From assembly GCA_963934795.1 (NCBI GenBank), contig CAWWAF010000009.1, positions 1 to 60,979 of the forward strand: a stretch of DNA of 60,979 nucleotides, given 5' to 3'. This document shows positions 1 to 8,673 of this stretch, in pieces. A program made the position numbers and the translations under genes. This DNA comes from UBA8438 sp963934795 (GTDB lineage Bacteria; Acidobacteriota; Vicinamibacteria; Vicinamibacterales; UBA8438). How positions within the stretch are numbered: position 1 is the first letter of the stretch; every line of letters begins with the position of its first letter. A model generated the notes under the pieces. It saw nothing but the letters and a program-made list of their open reading frames with translations. It was not told where the DNA came from and did no database searches.

Positions 1-2
1 CG

Positions 3-38
3 GCGACGGTTGCCGAGCCAACCGAGCCACCCGAGTGA
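3..38 (+). CDS. C-terminal tail of an upstream gene (partial)
   Basis: From position 3 a frame reads ATVAEPTEPPE and stops at a TGA at 36-38, 56 bases before mfd. It looks like the Pro/Glu-rich end of a gene whose body lies outside the window. Only 11 residues are visible, so the product cannot be named and the frame could be chance. Confidence 0.3.
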   Translation, partial: ATVAEPTEPPE

Positions 39-94
39 GCCGGTCGTATCGGTGGGGTCACACGGCCCGCCCGGCGTTGTGACCTGAGTGCCCC

Positions 95-3000
95 GTGCCT
101 ACGACATCTCTGACGCTGCAAGCGTTGCTCAAACGGGCTGCGTCACGCGCAGGCTTCGGCAGCGGACGCCCATTGGCCGGGTTGTCGCCCGCGGCGAAAG
201 GGTTTGCGGTTGCGGTGGCGGCCGAAGCGGGACCGGTCGTGGTCATGGTGCCGAGCGACGCCGCGGTCGAGCAGGCGGTCACCGACATTCGCTTCTTTCT
301 CGGTGCGCTGGAGGGGCTGTCGGACCAGCAGCTCCGACTCCACGTGCTGCCGTGTCCGTCTCACGAGGTCGATCCCTACCGCGGACTGGCGCCACACTTT
401 GACGTGGCCTCGGCTCGCGGCCGGGCCTTGCACGGGCTCGCCGATGGCTCGGCCCGGGTGGTCGTCGCCGCGGTGGCGGGGCTGCTCCCCCGCGTAAGTC
501 CGCCCGCCCGACTGTTGCGCGCCGGCTACAGCCTGGTGGTCGGAGCCTTGCTCGAACCACCTGACTTGAGTGATCAACTCGCTGATGCCGGGTTCATCCC
601 GGAAGACCCGGTCGACGCGCATGGGGAATTTTGTATGCGCGGTGGGGTGGTCGATTTTTTTCCCGCCGGGGACGACCAGCCCATCCGCGCCGAGTTCGCC
701 GGCGACAGCCTCGAATCGCTCCGGCGCTTTGACCCGGCGACGCAGCGTTCAACCGAGACCCTCGACCGCGCTGACGTGCTCCCGCTGCGAGAACTCTTCG
801 AAGGTGCGGATGAGCTGAACGGGGCGGACCCCGATCGGTCGGCCTGGTTCGGCGACTATGTGCTCGGTCTGCCGTCGGGTCGGATCTTCCTCTCGGAGGC
901 CGAGGAATCGCGACGCGTTCTCGAAGCCGGTGTCTCACAGGCCGCAAGCGGGTTCGCGGACGCCGACGAGCGGGGCGAGACGGTGCTCCCCCCTGAGGAA
1001 CTGCTCGTCGATTGGCCCACCCTCGACACCTGGCTCCAGGCCGCGACCCGACTGGAGCAGCTGTGGGAGGACGACGACACCGCCGACACGGTGCAGCACG
1101 TGCCATGCCAACCGGTCGTCGAATTTCACGGCCGGCTTGCGGATTGGGCTGCCGAGATTACCCGAACCCGCGAACGGGGCGAGACGGCGCTGTTGGTGGC
1201 CGGGACGCCCGGTCGGGCCGAGCGCGTCATCGAAATCCTGGCCGAGTACGACCTGCGCGCGTTGTCGATCGATCAGGCGGACGAGACGATGGGTGCGGCG
1301 CTGCTGGTCGCGACAGGACAGCTCACCCGCGGCTTCCGGCTAGCCGATGCCGGATTGCAGTTCTTTGCCGAGCCGGATGTGTTCGACGAAGAGCGGAGGG
1401 TGCGTGCGCGCCGCGCGGGTCCGGCCCGGTCCTTCTTCTCTGATTTCCGCGATCTCAAGGTGGGCGACCACGTCGTGCATGTGGACCACGGCGTAGCGCG
1501 TTTCATTGGTCTCAAGCAGATTGGCGTCGGACTCGAGCAGCACGAGTTCATGGAGCTGCAGTATGGCGGGCAGGACAAGTTGTTTGTGCCGGTGCAACAG
1601 CTTGACCTGCTGCAGAAATACACCGGGTCGACGAAAGCGAGCCTCGACCGCCTTGGCGGTGCGTCGTGGGCGAAGACCAAGACCAAGGTTCGCAAGGCCA
1701 TGCGCGACATGGCCGAGGAGCTGCTCAAGCTCTATGCGGCGCGGAAAGCCGTCCCCGGGCACGCGTTCAGTGTCGACACCCACTGGCACCGCGAGTTTGA
1801 CGATGCCTTTGATTACGAGCTGACTGTCGACCAGCAGACGGCCATCACCGACATCCGGCGTGACATGGAAAGCTCGACGCCGATGGACCGTCTGCTGTGT
1901 GGCGATGTCGGCTACGGGAAGACGGAAGTGGCGATGCGGGCGGCGTTCAAGGCGGTGATGGACGGCAAACAGGTCGGCGTCCTGGCCCCGACGACAGTGC
2001 TGGCGTTCCAGCACTTCAAGACGTTAACCGACCGGTTTGCGGCGTTTCCGGTCCGCATCGACCTGGTCAGCCGGTTTCGAACCAAGGCGGAGCAGAAGCA
2101 GTCTCTGCAAGAGTTGGCCAACGGCAAACTGGACATCATCGTCGGCACCCACCGGCTGCTCTCCAAGGATGTCCAGTTCCGTGATCTCGGGTTGCTCGTG
2201 GTGGATGAAGAGCAGCGCTTCGGCGTGGCGCACAAGGAGCGCATCAAACAGATGCGCCGCCGCGTCGACGTCTTGACCATGTCGGCGACGCCCATCCCGC
2301 GGACTCTCAATATGTCGCTGGTGGGTATTCGCGACATGTCGGTCATCGAAACACCGCCCAAGGACCGCCAGGCGATCCAAACGAATGTGGTCCGGTTCGA
2401 CCACCAGCTCGTCGCGCGCGCCATCCGCACCGAGATCGAACGCGGTGGCCAGGTGTTCTTTCTGCACAGTCGGGTGACGTCGATCTACGCCATGGGCGAC
2501 CTGCTCACCAAGCTGCTCCCGGATGTGCGGATTGCGGTGGCGCATGGCCAGATGGCGGAGGGGGAACTCGAGCGCTGCATGGTGGACTTTGTGCAGCACA
2601 AGTACGACGTGCTGCTCGCCACCACGATCATCGAGAACGGCCTCGACATTCCCAACGCAAACACCATCATCATCAACAACGCCGAACGATTCGGGCTCTC
2701 ACAGCTTTATCAGTTGCGCGGGCGGGTCGGGCGCTCGGACCGGCGAGCCTACGCGTACCTGCTGGTGCCGCCGGAAGGGTCGCTGTCGCCGGTGGCCCGT
2801 CAGCGGCTGTCCGCCATCCGCGAATTTAGCGACCTCGGCAGCGGATTTCGGATTGCCGCGCTTGACCTCGAAATTCGGGGTGCCGGCAACCTGCTCGGCG
2901 GTCAACAGAGCGGCCATATCGAGTCCATCGGGTTCGACCTCTACGTCAAATTGCTCGAACAGACCGTTCGGGAGCTCAAGGGCGAAGACCTCGAGGATGA

Positions 3001-3571
3001 GTTTCGGGCGACCGTGAACCTGAATCTCGACCTCAAGATCGAGGAAAGCTATATTCCCGACACGAATCAACGTTTGACCGTCTACCGCCGGGTGGCGGGC
3101 GCCCGGGTCGAGTCCGACCTTACCGGCCTGCTGGACGAGGTGTGCGACCGCTACGGTCCGATTCCCCCGTCGGTGGCCACCCTGGTCGAGTACGGCCGCA
3201 TCCGGGTACTGGCCGACCACATGGGTGTGGAAACCCTCGACCGAAATGGACCGCAGCTCGTCCTAAAGTTCAGAGCCACGACTCGGGTGGACCCGGTTCG
3301 GCTCATGCGGTTCGTCGAGCGACGCGCGGATATCTTGCTCAAGCCACCATCCATGTTGACGATGGACTTGCAGAATCGAGGCGTCTCGACCGCCGGTACC
3401 GATCATTTGTCCTGGTGGACGGCCCGAGCCAGAACGGAGGACGTACGCGCCGGATTCTCGCGCGTCGACTTCCAGCGGGCGGCGAGAGAGAGCGAGGGGC
3501 CGGCCGAGTTGTTGGCACGCGTGGCCGGTCTGTTGGTGGAGTTACGCGGCTTGGAAACGATAGAATCGTAG
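95..3571 (+). CDS. mfd: Transcription-repair coupling factor Mfd
   Basis: Mfd is an ATP-dependent DNA translocase that removes stalled RNA polymerase from damaged template strands and recruits UvrA. The 1158-residue product has the full family length. Visible parts are an N-terminal UvrB-like half, a CarD-like RNA polymerase interaction domain near residues 450-520 (KVGDHVVHVDHGVARFIG), Walker A near 600 (GDVGYGKTEVA), Walker B DEEQ near 702, helicase motif V/VI (QLRGRVGRSDR) and a TRCF C-terminal domain. The start is a GTG; no nearer in-frame ATG keeps the N-terminus. It ends 13 bases before the SurA-like gene, so the two are probably cotranscribed. Confidence 0.97.
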   Translation: MPTTSLTLQALLKRAASRAGFGSGRPLAGLSPAAKGFAVAVAAEAGPVVVMVPSDAAVEQAVTDIRFFLGALEGLSDQQLRLHVLPCPSHEVDPYRGLAPHFDVASARGRALHGLADGSARVVVAAVAGLLPRVSPPARLLRAGYSLVVGALLEPPDLSDQLADAGFIPEDPVDAHGEFCMRGGVVDFFPAGDDQPIRAEFAGDSLESLRRFDPATQRSTETLDRADVLPLRELFEGADELNGADPDRSAWFGDYVLGLPSGRIFLSEAEESRRVLEAGVSQAASGFADADERGETVLPPEELLVDWPTLDTWLQAATRLEQLWEDDDTADTVQHVPCQPVVEFHGRLADWAAEITRTRERGETALLVAGTPGRAERVIEILAEYDLRALSIDQADETMGAALLVATGQLTRGFRLADAGLQFFAEPDVFDEERRVRARRAGPARSFFSDFRDLKVGDHVVHVDHGVARFIGLKQIGVGLEQHEFMELQYGGQDKLFVPVQQLDLLQKYTGSTKASLDRLGGASWAKTKTKVRKAMRDMAEELLKLYAARKAVPGHAFSVDTHWHREFDDAFDYELTVDQQTAITDIRRDMESSTPMDRLLCGDVGYGKTEVAMRAAFKAVMDGKQVGVLAPTTVLAFQHFKTLTDRFAAFPVRIDLVSRFRTKAEQKQSLQELANGKLDIIVGTHRLLSKDVQFRDLGLLVVDEEQRFGVAHKERIKQMRRRVDVLTMSATPIPRTLNMSLVGIRDMSVIETPPKDRQAIQTNVVRFDHQLVARAIRTEIERGGQVFFLHSRVTSIYAMGDLLTKLLPDVRIAVAHGQMAEGELERCMVDFVQHKYDVLLATTIIENGLDIPNANTIIINNAERFGLSQLYQLRGRVGRSDRRAYAYLLVPPEGSLSPVARQRLSAIREFSDLGSGFRIAALDLEIRGAGNLLGGQQSGHIESIGFDLYVKLLEQTVRELKGEDLEDEFRATVNLNLDLKIEESYIPDTNQRLTVYRRVAGARVESDLTGLLDEVCDRYGPIPPSVATLVEYGRIRVLADHMGVETLDRNGPQLVLKFRATTRVDPVRLMRFVERRADILLKPPSMLTMDLQNRGVSTAGTDHLSWWTARARTEDVRAGFSRVDFQRAARESEGPAELLARVAGLLVELRGLETIES

Positions 3572-3584
3572 CTGAGGAACTTGT

Positions 3585-4676
3585 ATGCAGATACGCACTC
3601 TTGGATTCGTGTCCGTGCTCACCGTTCTGGGGGCCAGTGTGGCTCAGGCGCAACCGGCGACGGAACCCGGCTTTGCGCTGAGAACTGGCACGCCCGGCGC
3701 CCTTGTCGTTGAGCGGATTCTCGTGAAGGTCAATGGTCAGCTCATCACCCAGAGCGACCTCGAAGAGGCGCAGGTCGCCGCCTTGACTCTGCTTCCAAAT
3801 CGGCCGCAGACCGATACCGAGTTGCGACAGGTGATGCAGGAGCTCACGCCGGAGCTCGTTGCAACGACCATCGACGAGCTGCTCTTGGCCCAGCGCGGCG
3901 AGGAGATGGGCTTCACGCTGACTGATGAGCAGTTCGATGAAATCATCGACGGCATCAAGGAGGAGAATGACTTCGATGACGAGCAGCTCGTGAGCGCGCT
4001 CGCCGAGACAGAGGGCCTGACCATGGCCGGCTTGCGGGTCATGATGGAGCAACGAATGCTCATTCAGCAGGTGCAGCAGGTTGAGGTGAACAGCCGCATC
4101 GTGATGACCGGGACGGAAGCCCGCGAATACTACGACGCAAATCTCGACGAGTTCACCACCCCCGCCACGGTGACCCTGCGTGAGATCGTCATCGCCGTGC
4201 CAGACGGCACCGGACCTCTGGCCGCTGCCGGCGCCGAGCGTGCGTCCGACACTGCCGAGGCGACGCTCGCTCGTGTCATGGCTGGCGAAGACTTTGCTGA
4301 GGTGGCGGCCGAGGCATCTACCGCGGCATCGAAGGAGAATGGCGGGCTGATCGGGCCGGTCAATTTGCCAGATCTGTCGGACAGCGTACGTGCGCGGGTC
4401 GAGGCGCTCGCGGTCGGCGACGTCGGCACCGTCGAGCGGACCGCGGCCGGTTTTCAGATTTTGAAGCTGGAGGCCAGGACCGAGTCTTCGCCGATTCCCT
4501 TCGACGGGATTCGTGAGTCCATCGTCCAGTCGGTGGCCGAGAGTCGTCAGGCCAAAGCGCTGAGCGACTACCTGGGACGATTGCGCGAGGCGGCCATCAT
4601 CGAGTGGAAGGATGACAACTTGAAGCAGATTTACGACGCGGTGGTCGCAGCTCGGGCGGCCTCCAGTGGCGTCTGA
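3585..4676 (+). CDS. SurA-like periplasmic peptidylprolyl isomerase
   Basis: The 363-residue protein starts with a Sec signal peptide (MQIRTLGFVSV...AQAQ). A SurA-type chaperone region follows (about 40-175), with the characteristic 'ILVKVNGQLITQSDL' opening. A single parvulin-type PpiC domain covers about 190-300, with 'ENGGLIGPVNLPDLSD' as its core. The family assists folding of outer-membrane and secreted proteins in the periplasm. E. coli SurA has two parvulin domains; this one has one, so it is closer to PrsA/PpiC-like SurA forms. It overlaps the next gene by 11 bases, which suggests translational coupling. Confidence 0.85.
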   Translation: MQIRTLGFVSVLTVLGASVAQAQPATEPGFALRTGTPGALVVERILVKVNGQLITQSDLEEAQVAALTLLPNRPQTDTELRQVMQELTPELVATTIDELLLAQRGEEMGFTLTDEQFDEIIDGIKEENDFDDEQLVSALAETEGLTMAGLRVMMEQRMLIQQVQQVEVNSRIVMTGTEAREYYDANLDEFTTPATVTLREIVIAVPDGTGPLAAAGAERASDTAEATLARVMAGEDFAEVAAEASTAASKENGGLIGPVNLPDLSDSVRARVEALAVGDVGTVERTAAGFQILKLEARTESSPIPFDGIRESIVQSVAESRQAKALSDYLGRLREAAIIEWKDDNLKQIYDAVVAARAASSGV

Positions 4677-5214
4677 TCTCGGTTCATCCCAGGTGACGAC
4701 GCTCGCACCCGACGCCGCGGTTGAGGCGGCCCCCTGGTATGCGTTGTGGACCCGGTCGCGGCACGAACAGGTCGTGCGGGAACAGCTCGAACGCAAAGAG
4801 ATCGAAACGTTTCTCCCCACCATCAACAAGTGGAGTCGGTGGAAAGATCGTCGGAAGCAGATTGCCTGGCCGCTGTTTCCAGGCTACTGCTTCGCGCGGT
4901 TCGATGTGGCCGCGCGTCTCGGCATTCTCCGGTGTACCGGCGTGGTCAATATCGTGTCGTTCGACGGAGAGCCGGCTCCCATCGCGCCGGCGGAACTCGA
5001 GAATATCCGGCGGTTGGTCGATACCGACCTGCAGTACGACCCGTGTCCGCTCATCCACGAGGGCATGATGGTCGAGGTGATGCACGGGGCGCTCAAGGGT
5101 GTGGTTGGTCGTCTTGTCAGGAAGGGCTCGCACGCGCGACTCGTGCTCTCGGTTGATCTGATCGGCCAGGCGGTCTCCGTCGAGGTAGACGCCGCCGACG
5201 TGAAGGCGCACTAA
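4666..5214 (+). CDS. NusG/RfaH-like (UpxY-type) transcription elongation factor
   Basis: The 182-residue protein has a NusG N-terminal domain at about 20-115 (WYALWTRSRHEQVVREQLE, then LFPGYCFARFD). A KOW region follows near 125-175 (EGMMVEVMHGALKGVVGRLV). The 'WYALWTRSRHE' opening and long N-terminal loop resemble specialised NusG paralogues (UpxY, RfaH, LoaP), which act as operon-specific antiterminators, more than housekeeping NusG, which normally sits beside secE and rplK. The GTG start lies inside the end of the SurA-like gene. Such paralogues often control polysaccharide operons, but none is visible here, so the target is unknown. Confidence 0.8.
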   Translation: MASDLGSSQVTTLAPDAAVEAAPWYALWTRSRHEQVVREQLERKEIETFLPTINKWSRWKDRRKQIAWPLFPGYCFARFDVAARLGILRCTGVVNIVSFDGEPAPIAPAELENIRRLVDTDLQYDPCPLIHEGMMVEVMHGALKGVVGRLVRKGSHARLVLSVDLIGQAVSVEVDAADVKAH

Positions 5215-5220
5215 ACTCCC

Positions 5221-6312
5221 GTGAAAAATCCTCAGACTCCTGTCAAAGTCGGGTCGGTAACACTCGACTCGCCGTTCGCGCTGGCGCCCATGGCCGGCAT
5301 GACCGATACCGCGTTCCGGCGTCTTGTGAAGCGACGCGGCGGGTGCGGACTCGTCGTAACCGAGATGGTGAGCTCGGAGGGACTCGTACGCGGTATCGAT
5401 CGCACGCTCGAATTCGCCGAGTACACCGAGGAAGAGCGTCCCGTATCGATTCAGATTTTCGGGGGCACGCCGAGCACGATGGCCGAGGCCGCCCGCATCG
5501 TCGAGGGGCTTGGCGCCGACATCGTCGACATCAACATGGGCTGTCCCGTCCCAAAAATCGCGAAGCACAACGCGGGATGCAGCCTGATGCGCACGCCGGA
5601 ACACGCGGCGGCAGTCGTGGCCGCTATGACCGCGGCCGTCTCCATTCCGGTCACGGTGAAAATGCGGGCTGGGTGGGACGACGAGCATGTCAACGCGTCG
5701 GCGGTCGCAGGACTCATGGAGCAGGCTGGCGCCGCTGCGGTGGCGGTGCATGGTCGCACCGCGAAGCAGTCCTACAACGGCCGGTCGGATTGGGGACTGA
5801 TCGACGACGTCGCCCGATCCGTGTCCATCCCGGTGTTCGGCAGCGGCGACTGCGTCGCCCCCGAAGATGCGGCGGATCGGATGCGTGAGACGGCCGTGGC
5901 TGGCGTGCTGATAGGGCGCGGGGCGTTGCGCAACCCCTGGATTTTCGAACAGGCCCACCAATTGGGGAGTGGTGAGGCGCCGTCCGTGGTGCCGTCGGCC
6001 GATCGTGGGCAATTTCTGCTGACTTATATCGATTTGCTGCTCTCAGAGGGCCAGGACGAGGCGCAAGGCTTTCGACACCGCGCCGAAGCGAATCTGAAGG
6101 CGGGACCCAAGCGACGCACCGCCGCCACACGCGAGCGATGGGTCATCAACAAGCTGCGCGCGCTGGGGTCGTGGTACACGAAGGGATTTGGCTGTGGGGC
6201 ACAGCTCCGCATTGCGATCAACCACGCCGCTTCCATCGACGAGCTGCGTCGCATCATCACGGACTTCTTTCATGTCGATGATCTCGGGGGGAACCATGCC
6301 TCGACTGATTGA
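5221..6312 (+). CDS. dusB: tRNA-dihydrouridine synthase (DusB type)
   Basis: This FMN- and NADPH-dependent enzyme reduces uridine to dihydrouridine in the tRNA D-loop. The 363-residue TIM barrel opens with FALAPMAGMTDTAFR and has the family signature DINMGCPVPKI, which carries the catalytic cysteine. The phosphate-binding motif (VFGSGDC, then GVLIGRGALRNPWIF) follows, as does the C-terminal helical domain. The start is GTG, six bases after the NusG-like gene. The last 17 bases overlap the cupin gene. In many bacteria dusB pairs with fis; that is not the case here. Confidence 0.92.
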   Translation: MKNPQTPVKVGSVTLDSPFALAPMAGMTDTAFRRLVKRRGGCGLVVTEMVSSEGLVRGIDRTLEFAEYTEEERPVSIQIFGGTPSTMAEAARIVEGLGADIVDINMGCPVPKIAKHNAGCSLMRTPEHAAAVVAAMTAAVSIPVTVKMRAGWDDEHVNASAVAGLMEQAGAAAVAVHGRTAKQSYNGRSDWGLIDDVARSVSIPVFGSGDCVAPEDAADRMRETAVAGVLIGRGALRNPWIFEQAHQLGSGEAPSVVPSADRGQFLLTYIDLLLSEGQDEAQGFRHRAEANLKAGPKRRTAATRERWVINKLRALGSWYTKGFGCGAQLRIAINHAASIDELRRIITDFFHVDDLGGNHASTD

Positions 6313-6658
6313 CAGCCCCACCGTGATCGAGGCGGCGGGCAACCTCCCGAAGCGCATCGAGGAATACGCGGGCCGCGTCAACAGTGGGCACGACGGCGTC
6401 AGCGTGGCCCGGATGGTGTCGCCCGCGGGCTGGCTCGAGCCGGGACAGCGACCCGAATTCGAAGAGATCACCGTGGTGCTGCGCGGCATGCTGCGGGTTG
6501 AGCACGAGTCGGGCACGACCGACGTGCGACCCGGACAGGCGGTCGTGACCTCGCCCGGCGAATGGGTGCGCTACAGCAGTCCGGAACCGGGCGGCGCTGA
6601 GTACGTCGCCGTCTGCACCCCCGCGTTCAGTCCCGACACCGTCCACAGAGACGCCTGA
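6296..6658 (+). CDS. Small cupin-domain protein
   Basis: The 120-residue product is a single cupin barrel. A run around FEEITVVLRGMLRVEHESG is followed by RPGQAVVTSPGEWVRYSSP, matching the two conserved cupin motifs, although the first motif lacks the usual His-x-His pair. I placed the start at the ATG at 6296 because a G-rich ribosome binding site (6285-6291) precedes it; the open frame extends further upstream but overlaps dusB. A substrate cannot be predicted. The overlap with dusB implies cotranscription. Confidence 0.75.
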   Translation: MPRLIDSPTVIEAAGNLPKRIEEYAGRVNSGHDGVSVARMVSPAGWLEPGQRPEFEEITVVLRGMLRVEHESGTTDVRPGQAVVTSPGEWVRYSSPEPGGAEYVAVCTPAFSPDTVHRDA

Positions 6659-6754
6659 GCAACCGCTCGTCGCGTGGGTCCTTGGGCTCGTCTCCCCACG
6701 CTTGACGTATGATCGGTGTTTGCACAACCGATCCTTTCCTACCGGAGGCCGCCG

Positions 6755-8641
6755 ATGAGGGCGATGCATTCGACGCGTAGCGAATTCGAACCAGGTAGCG
6801 CTGCTGGCTCTGTCTGCTGGTGCCAGGCGCTCATTCGGCCCGTGTCCTGGGTTCTTGGTGGCGCGCTGGTCGCCGCCTTGGCCGTGGCGGTCGTTACTGC
6901 GTCAGGCGCTGGCGAAGCCGAGTGGACTAACGATCTCGCCCCGATCACCGCGGCGGACTGGGACTACGACAAAGCCGCCCATCTCATCGAGCGGGCTGGT
7001 TTCGGCGCCACACCGGCCGAGATCGAGCGCCTCGCGGCCATGACCCCAGAGCAGGCAGTGGGGGAATTGGTCGACTTCGCCGCCATCAACAACAGCGCGA
7101 CGCCAGCCTTCGACCCCTCCCCCATCTGGGATCCGGGGATGGACCCGTTTCCCAAGAGTCGGGCCGATGCGGTCCGGATTGCGCGCGAGACCGGCGAGTC
7201 GATGGGCGTTGCCGTGCTGCCAGAAGGGCAGTCGCGCCGGCTCCAGCCGGTGGTCAACAAGTTCTTCTTCGGTCTTCGGTCCAACGCCATCGAAACGCAG
7301 CGGCTGGCCGTATGGTGGGCGGAGCGGATGCTGGTCACCCGCCGTCCCCTCGAAGAGAAACTCGCCTTGTTCTGGCACGGCCATTTCGCTACCGGCAATG
7401 GGAAGGTCCGCGATACGCGGATGATGTTGCGGCAGAACGAGATGCTGCGCGCCAACGCAGCCGAGAGCTTCGGCGACCTCTTGTCGGGCATTCTGACCGA
7501 CCCGGCCATGCTGGTCTATCTCGACAACGGCGAGAACCGGAAGGGCCACCCCAATGAGAACTTCGGGCGAGAGCTGCTCGAACTGTTCACAATGGGCGTT
7601 GGCAACTATACGGAAACCGACATCCGCGAAGCGTCGCGCGCCTTTACCGGGTGGACCAACGACGTGCTCGAGTACAAGTTCGACGCCGCCACCCACGACG
7701 AGGGCGAGAAGACGTTCCTTGGTCGCACCGGCCCGTTCGACGGCGACGATATTATCGACATCATTCTTGAAACCCCGGTCACGGCCGAGTACATCAGCGC
7801 CAAGCTGTATCGCTATTTCGTCCGCGAGGACGTGGACGATGCGACCCGCGCCGCGTTGGCCGGCACCTTCCGAGAGTCCGGCTACGAGCTACGACCGCTG
7901 CTGCGCCGCATCTTTCTGTCCCGCGACTTCTACAGCCCGGCGTCGTATGCCACGCTCATCAAGAGCCCGGTGCATCTGGTGGTCTCCACGTTCCGCAAGC
8001 TGGGGCTGCAAGCGCTGCCCACCATCCCAGACTTTGGCCGCTTGACCGCCGGTTTGGGTCAAACCTTGTTCAACCCACCGAACGTGGCCGGCTGGGCCGG
8101 CGGTCGCACCTGGATCACGCCGGCGCTGTTGCTGGAACGCGGCAATCTGTTTCGCGGCGTGCTCCTGCCGGACACCGATGGGTTCTGGGCGCCAGACCGA
8201 GCCTTGCCAGGCCTCTACGCCCAGGTCGGCCAACGCATCGACCGTGGCATGAACATCACGGCCGCGACCCAAGAGGGCGACTCAGAGTCGAGCCAGATGG
8301 CCGACCGCGACGAAGACTACAACACGCGCTACGGTGGTTACATGGGCTACGTCATGGCCTACGACCTGCTCCACCCCATTCCTCGTCGAACGGCTGATCT
8401 CGACCTGGCGGCCATGCTGCGAGAGGCCGGTGCGACGACGGTCGACGACGCTGTCGACCACTTCGCACGACGTTTTCTCCGGGTGCCACTCGGCGCAGCC
8501 GCGCGCGCCGTACTGGTCGAGCGGTTGCGCGAAGACCTCGGGACCGATCGCCTACCGGCCGCGGCCGGTCCGCAGGAAGAGTTGGCGCTTCGCTCACTGT
8601 TGTATCTCGTCTTGAGCGCGCCTGAGTACCAACTGGCGTAG
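6755..8641 (+). CDS. DUF1800 family secreted protein
   Basis: The 628-residue protein begins with a long basic N-region and a hydrophobic segment near residues 30-50 (signal anchor or signal peptide). The DUF1800 domain follows: HLIERAGFGATPAEIERLA at the start, FWHGHFATG in the middle, and FTMGVGNYTETDIREASRAFTGW. DUF1800 genes are usually next to DUF1501 genes, as here, and the function is unknown. I chose the ATG at 6755 for its GGAGG site at 6744-6748; an upstream in-frame start is less likely. It lies 32 bases before the DUF1501 gene, forming a two-gene unit. Confidence 0.88.
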   Translation: MRAMHSTRSEFEPGSAAGSVCWCQALIRPVSWVLGGALVAALAVAVVTASGAGEAEWTNDLAPITAADWDYDKAAHLIERAGFGATPAEIERLAAMTPEQAVGELVDFAAINNSATPAFDPSPIWDPGMDPFPKSRADAVRIARETGESMGVAVLPEGQSRRLQPVVNKFFFGLRSNAIETQRLAVWWAERMLVTRRPLEEKLALFWHGHFATGNGKVRDTRMMLRQNEMLRANAAESFGDLLSGILTDPAMLVYLDNGENRKGHPNENFGRELLELFTMGVGNYTETDIREASRAFTGWTNDVLEYKFDAATHDEGEKTFLGRTGPFDGDDIIDIILETPVTAEYISAKLYRYFVREDVDDATRAALAGTFRESGYELRPLLRRIFLSRDFYSPASYATLIKSPVHLVVSTFRKLGLQALPTIPDFGRLTAGLGQTLFNPPNVAGWAGGRTWITPALLLERGNLFRGVLLPDTDGFWAPDRALPGLYAQVGQRIDRGMNITAATQEGDSESSQMADRDEDYNTRYGGYMGYVMAYDLLHPIPRRTADLDLAAMLREAGATTVDDAVDHFARRFLRVPLGAAARAVLVERLREDLGTDRLPAAAGPQEELALRSLLYLVLSAPEYQLA

Positions 8642-8673
8642 CGCACGACAACGAGACTTTGGGAGACAGGACC

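Noticed and set aside
3339..4829. 496-codon open frame on the minus strand opposite the SurA-like gene
   Set aside because: It has no recognisable domain, and its length comes from the high GC content and low stop frequency of the opposite strand of mfd and the SurA-like gene, which are well supported.
4684..6012. 442-codon minus-strand frame opposite the NusG-like and dusB genes
   Set aside because: The translation is His/Arg/Gly-rich without any motif; the plus-strand genes carry clear family signatures.
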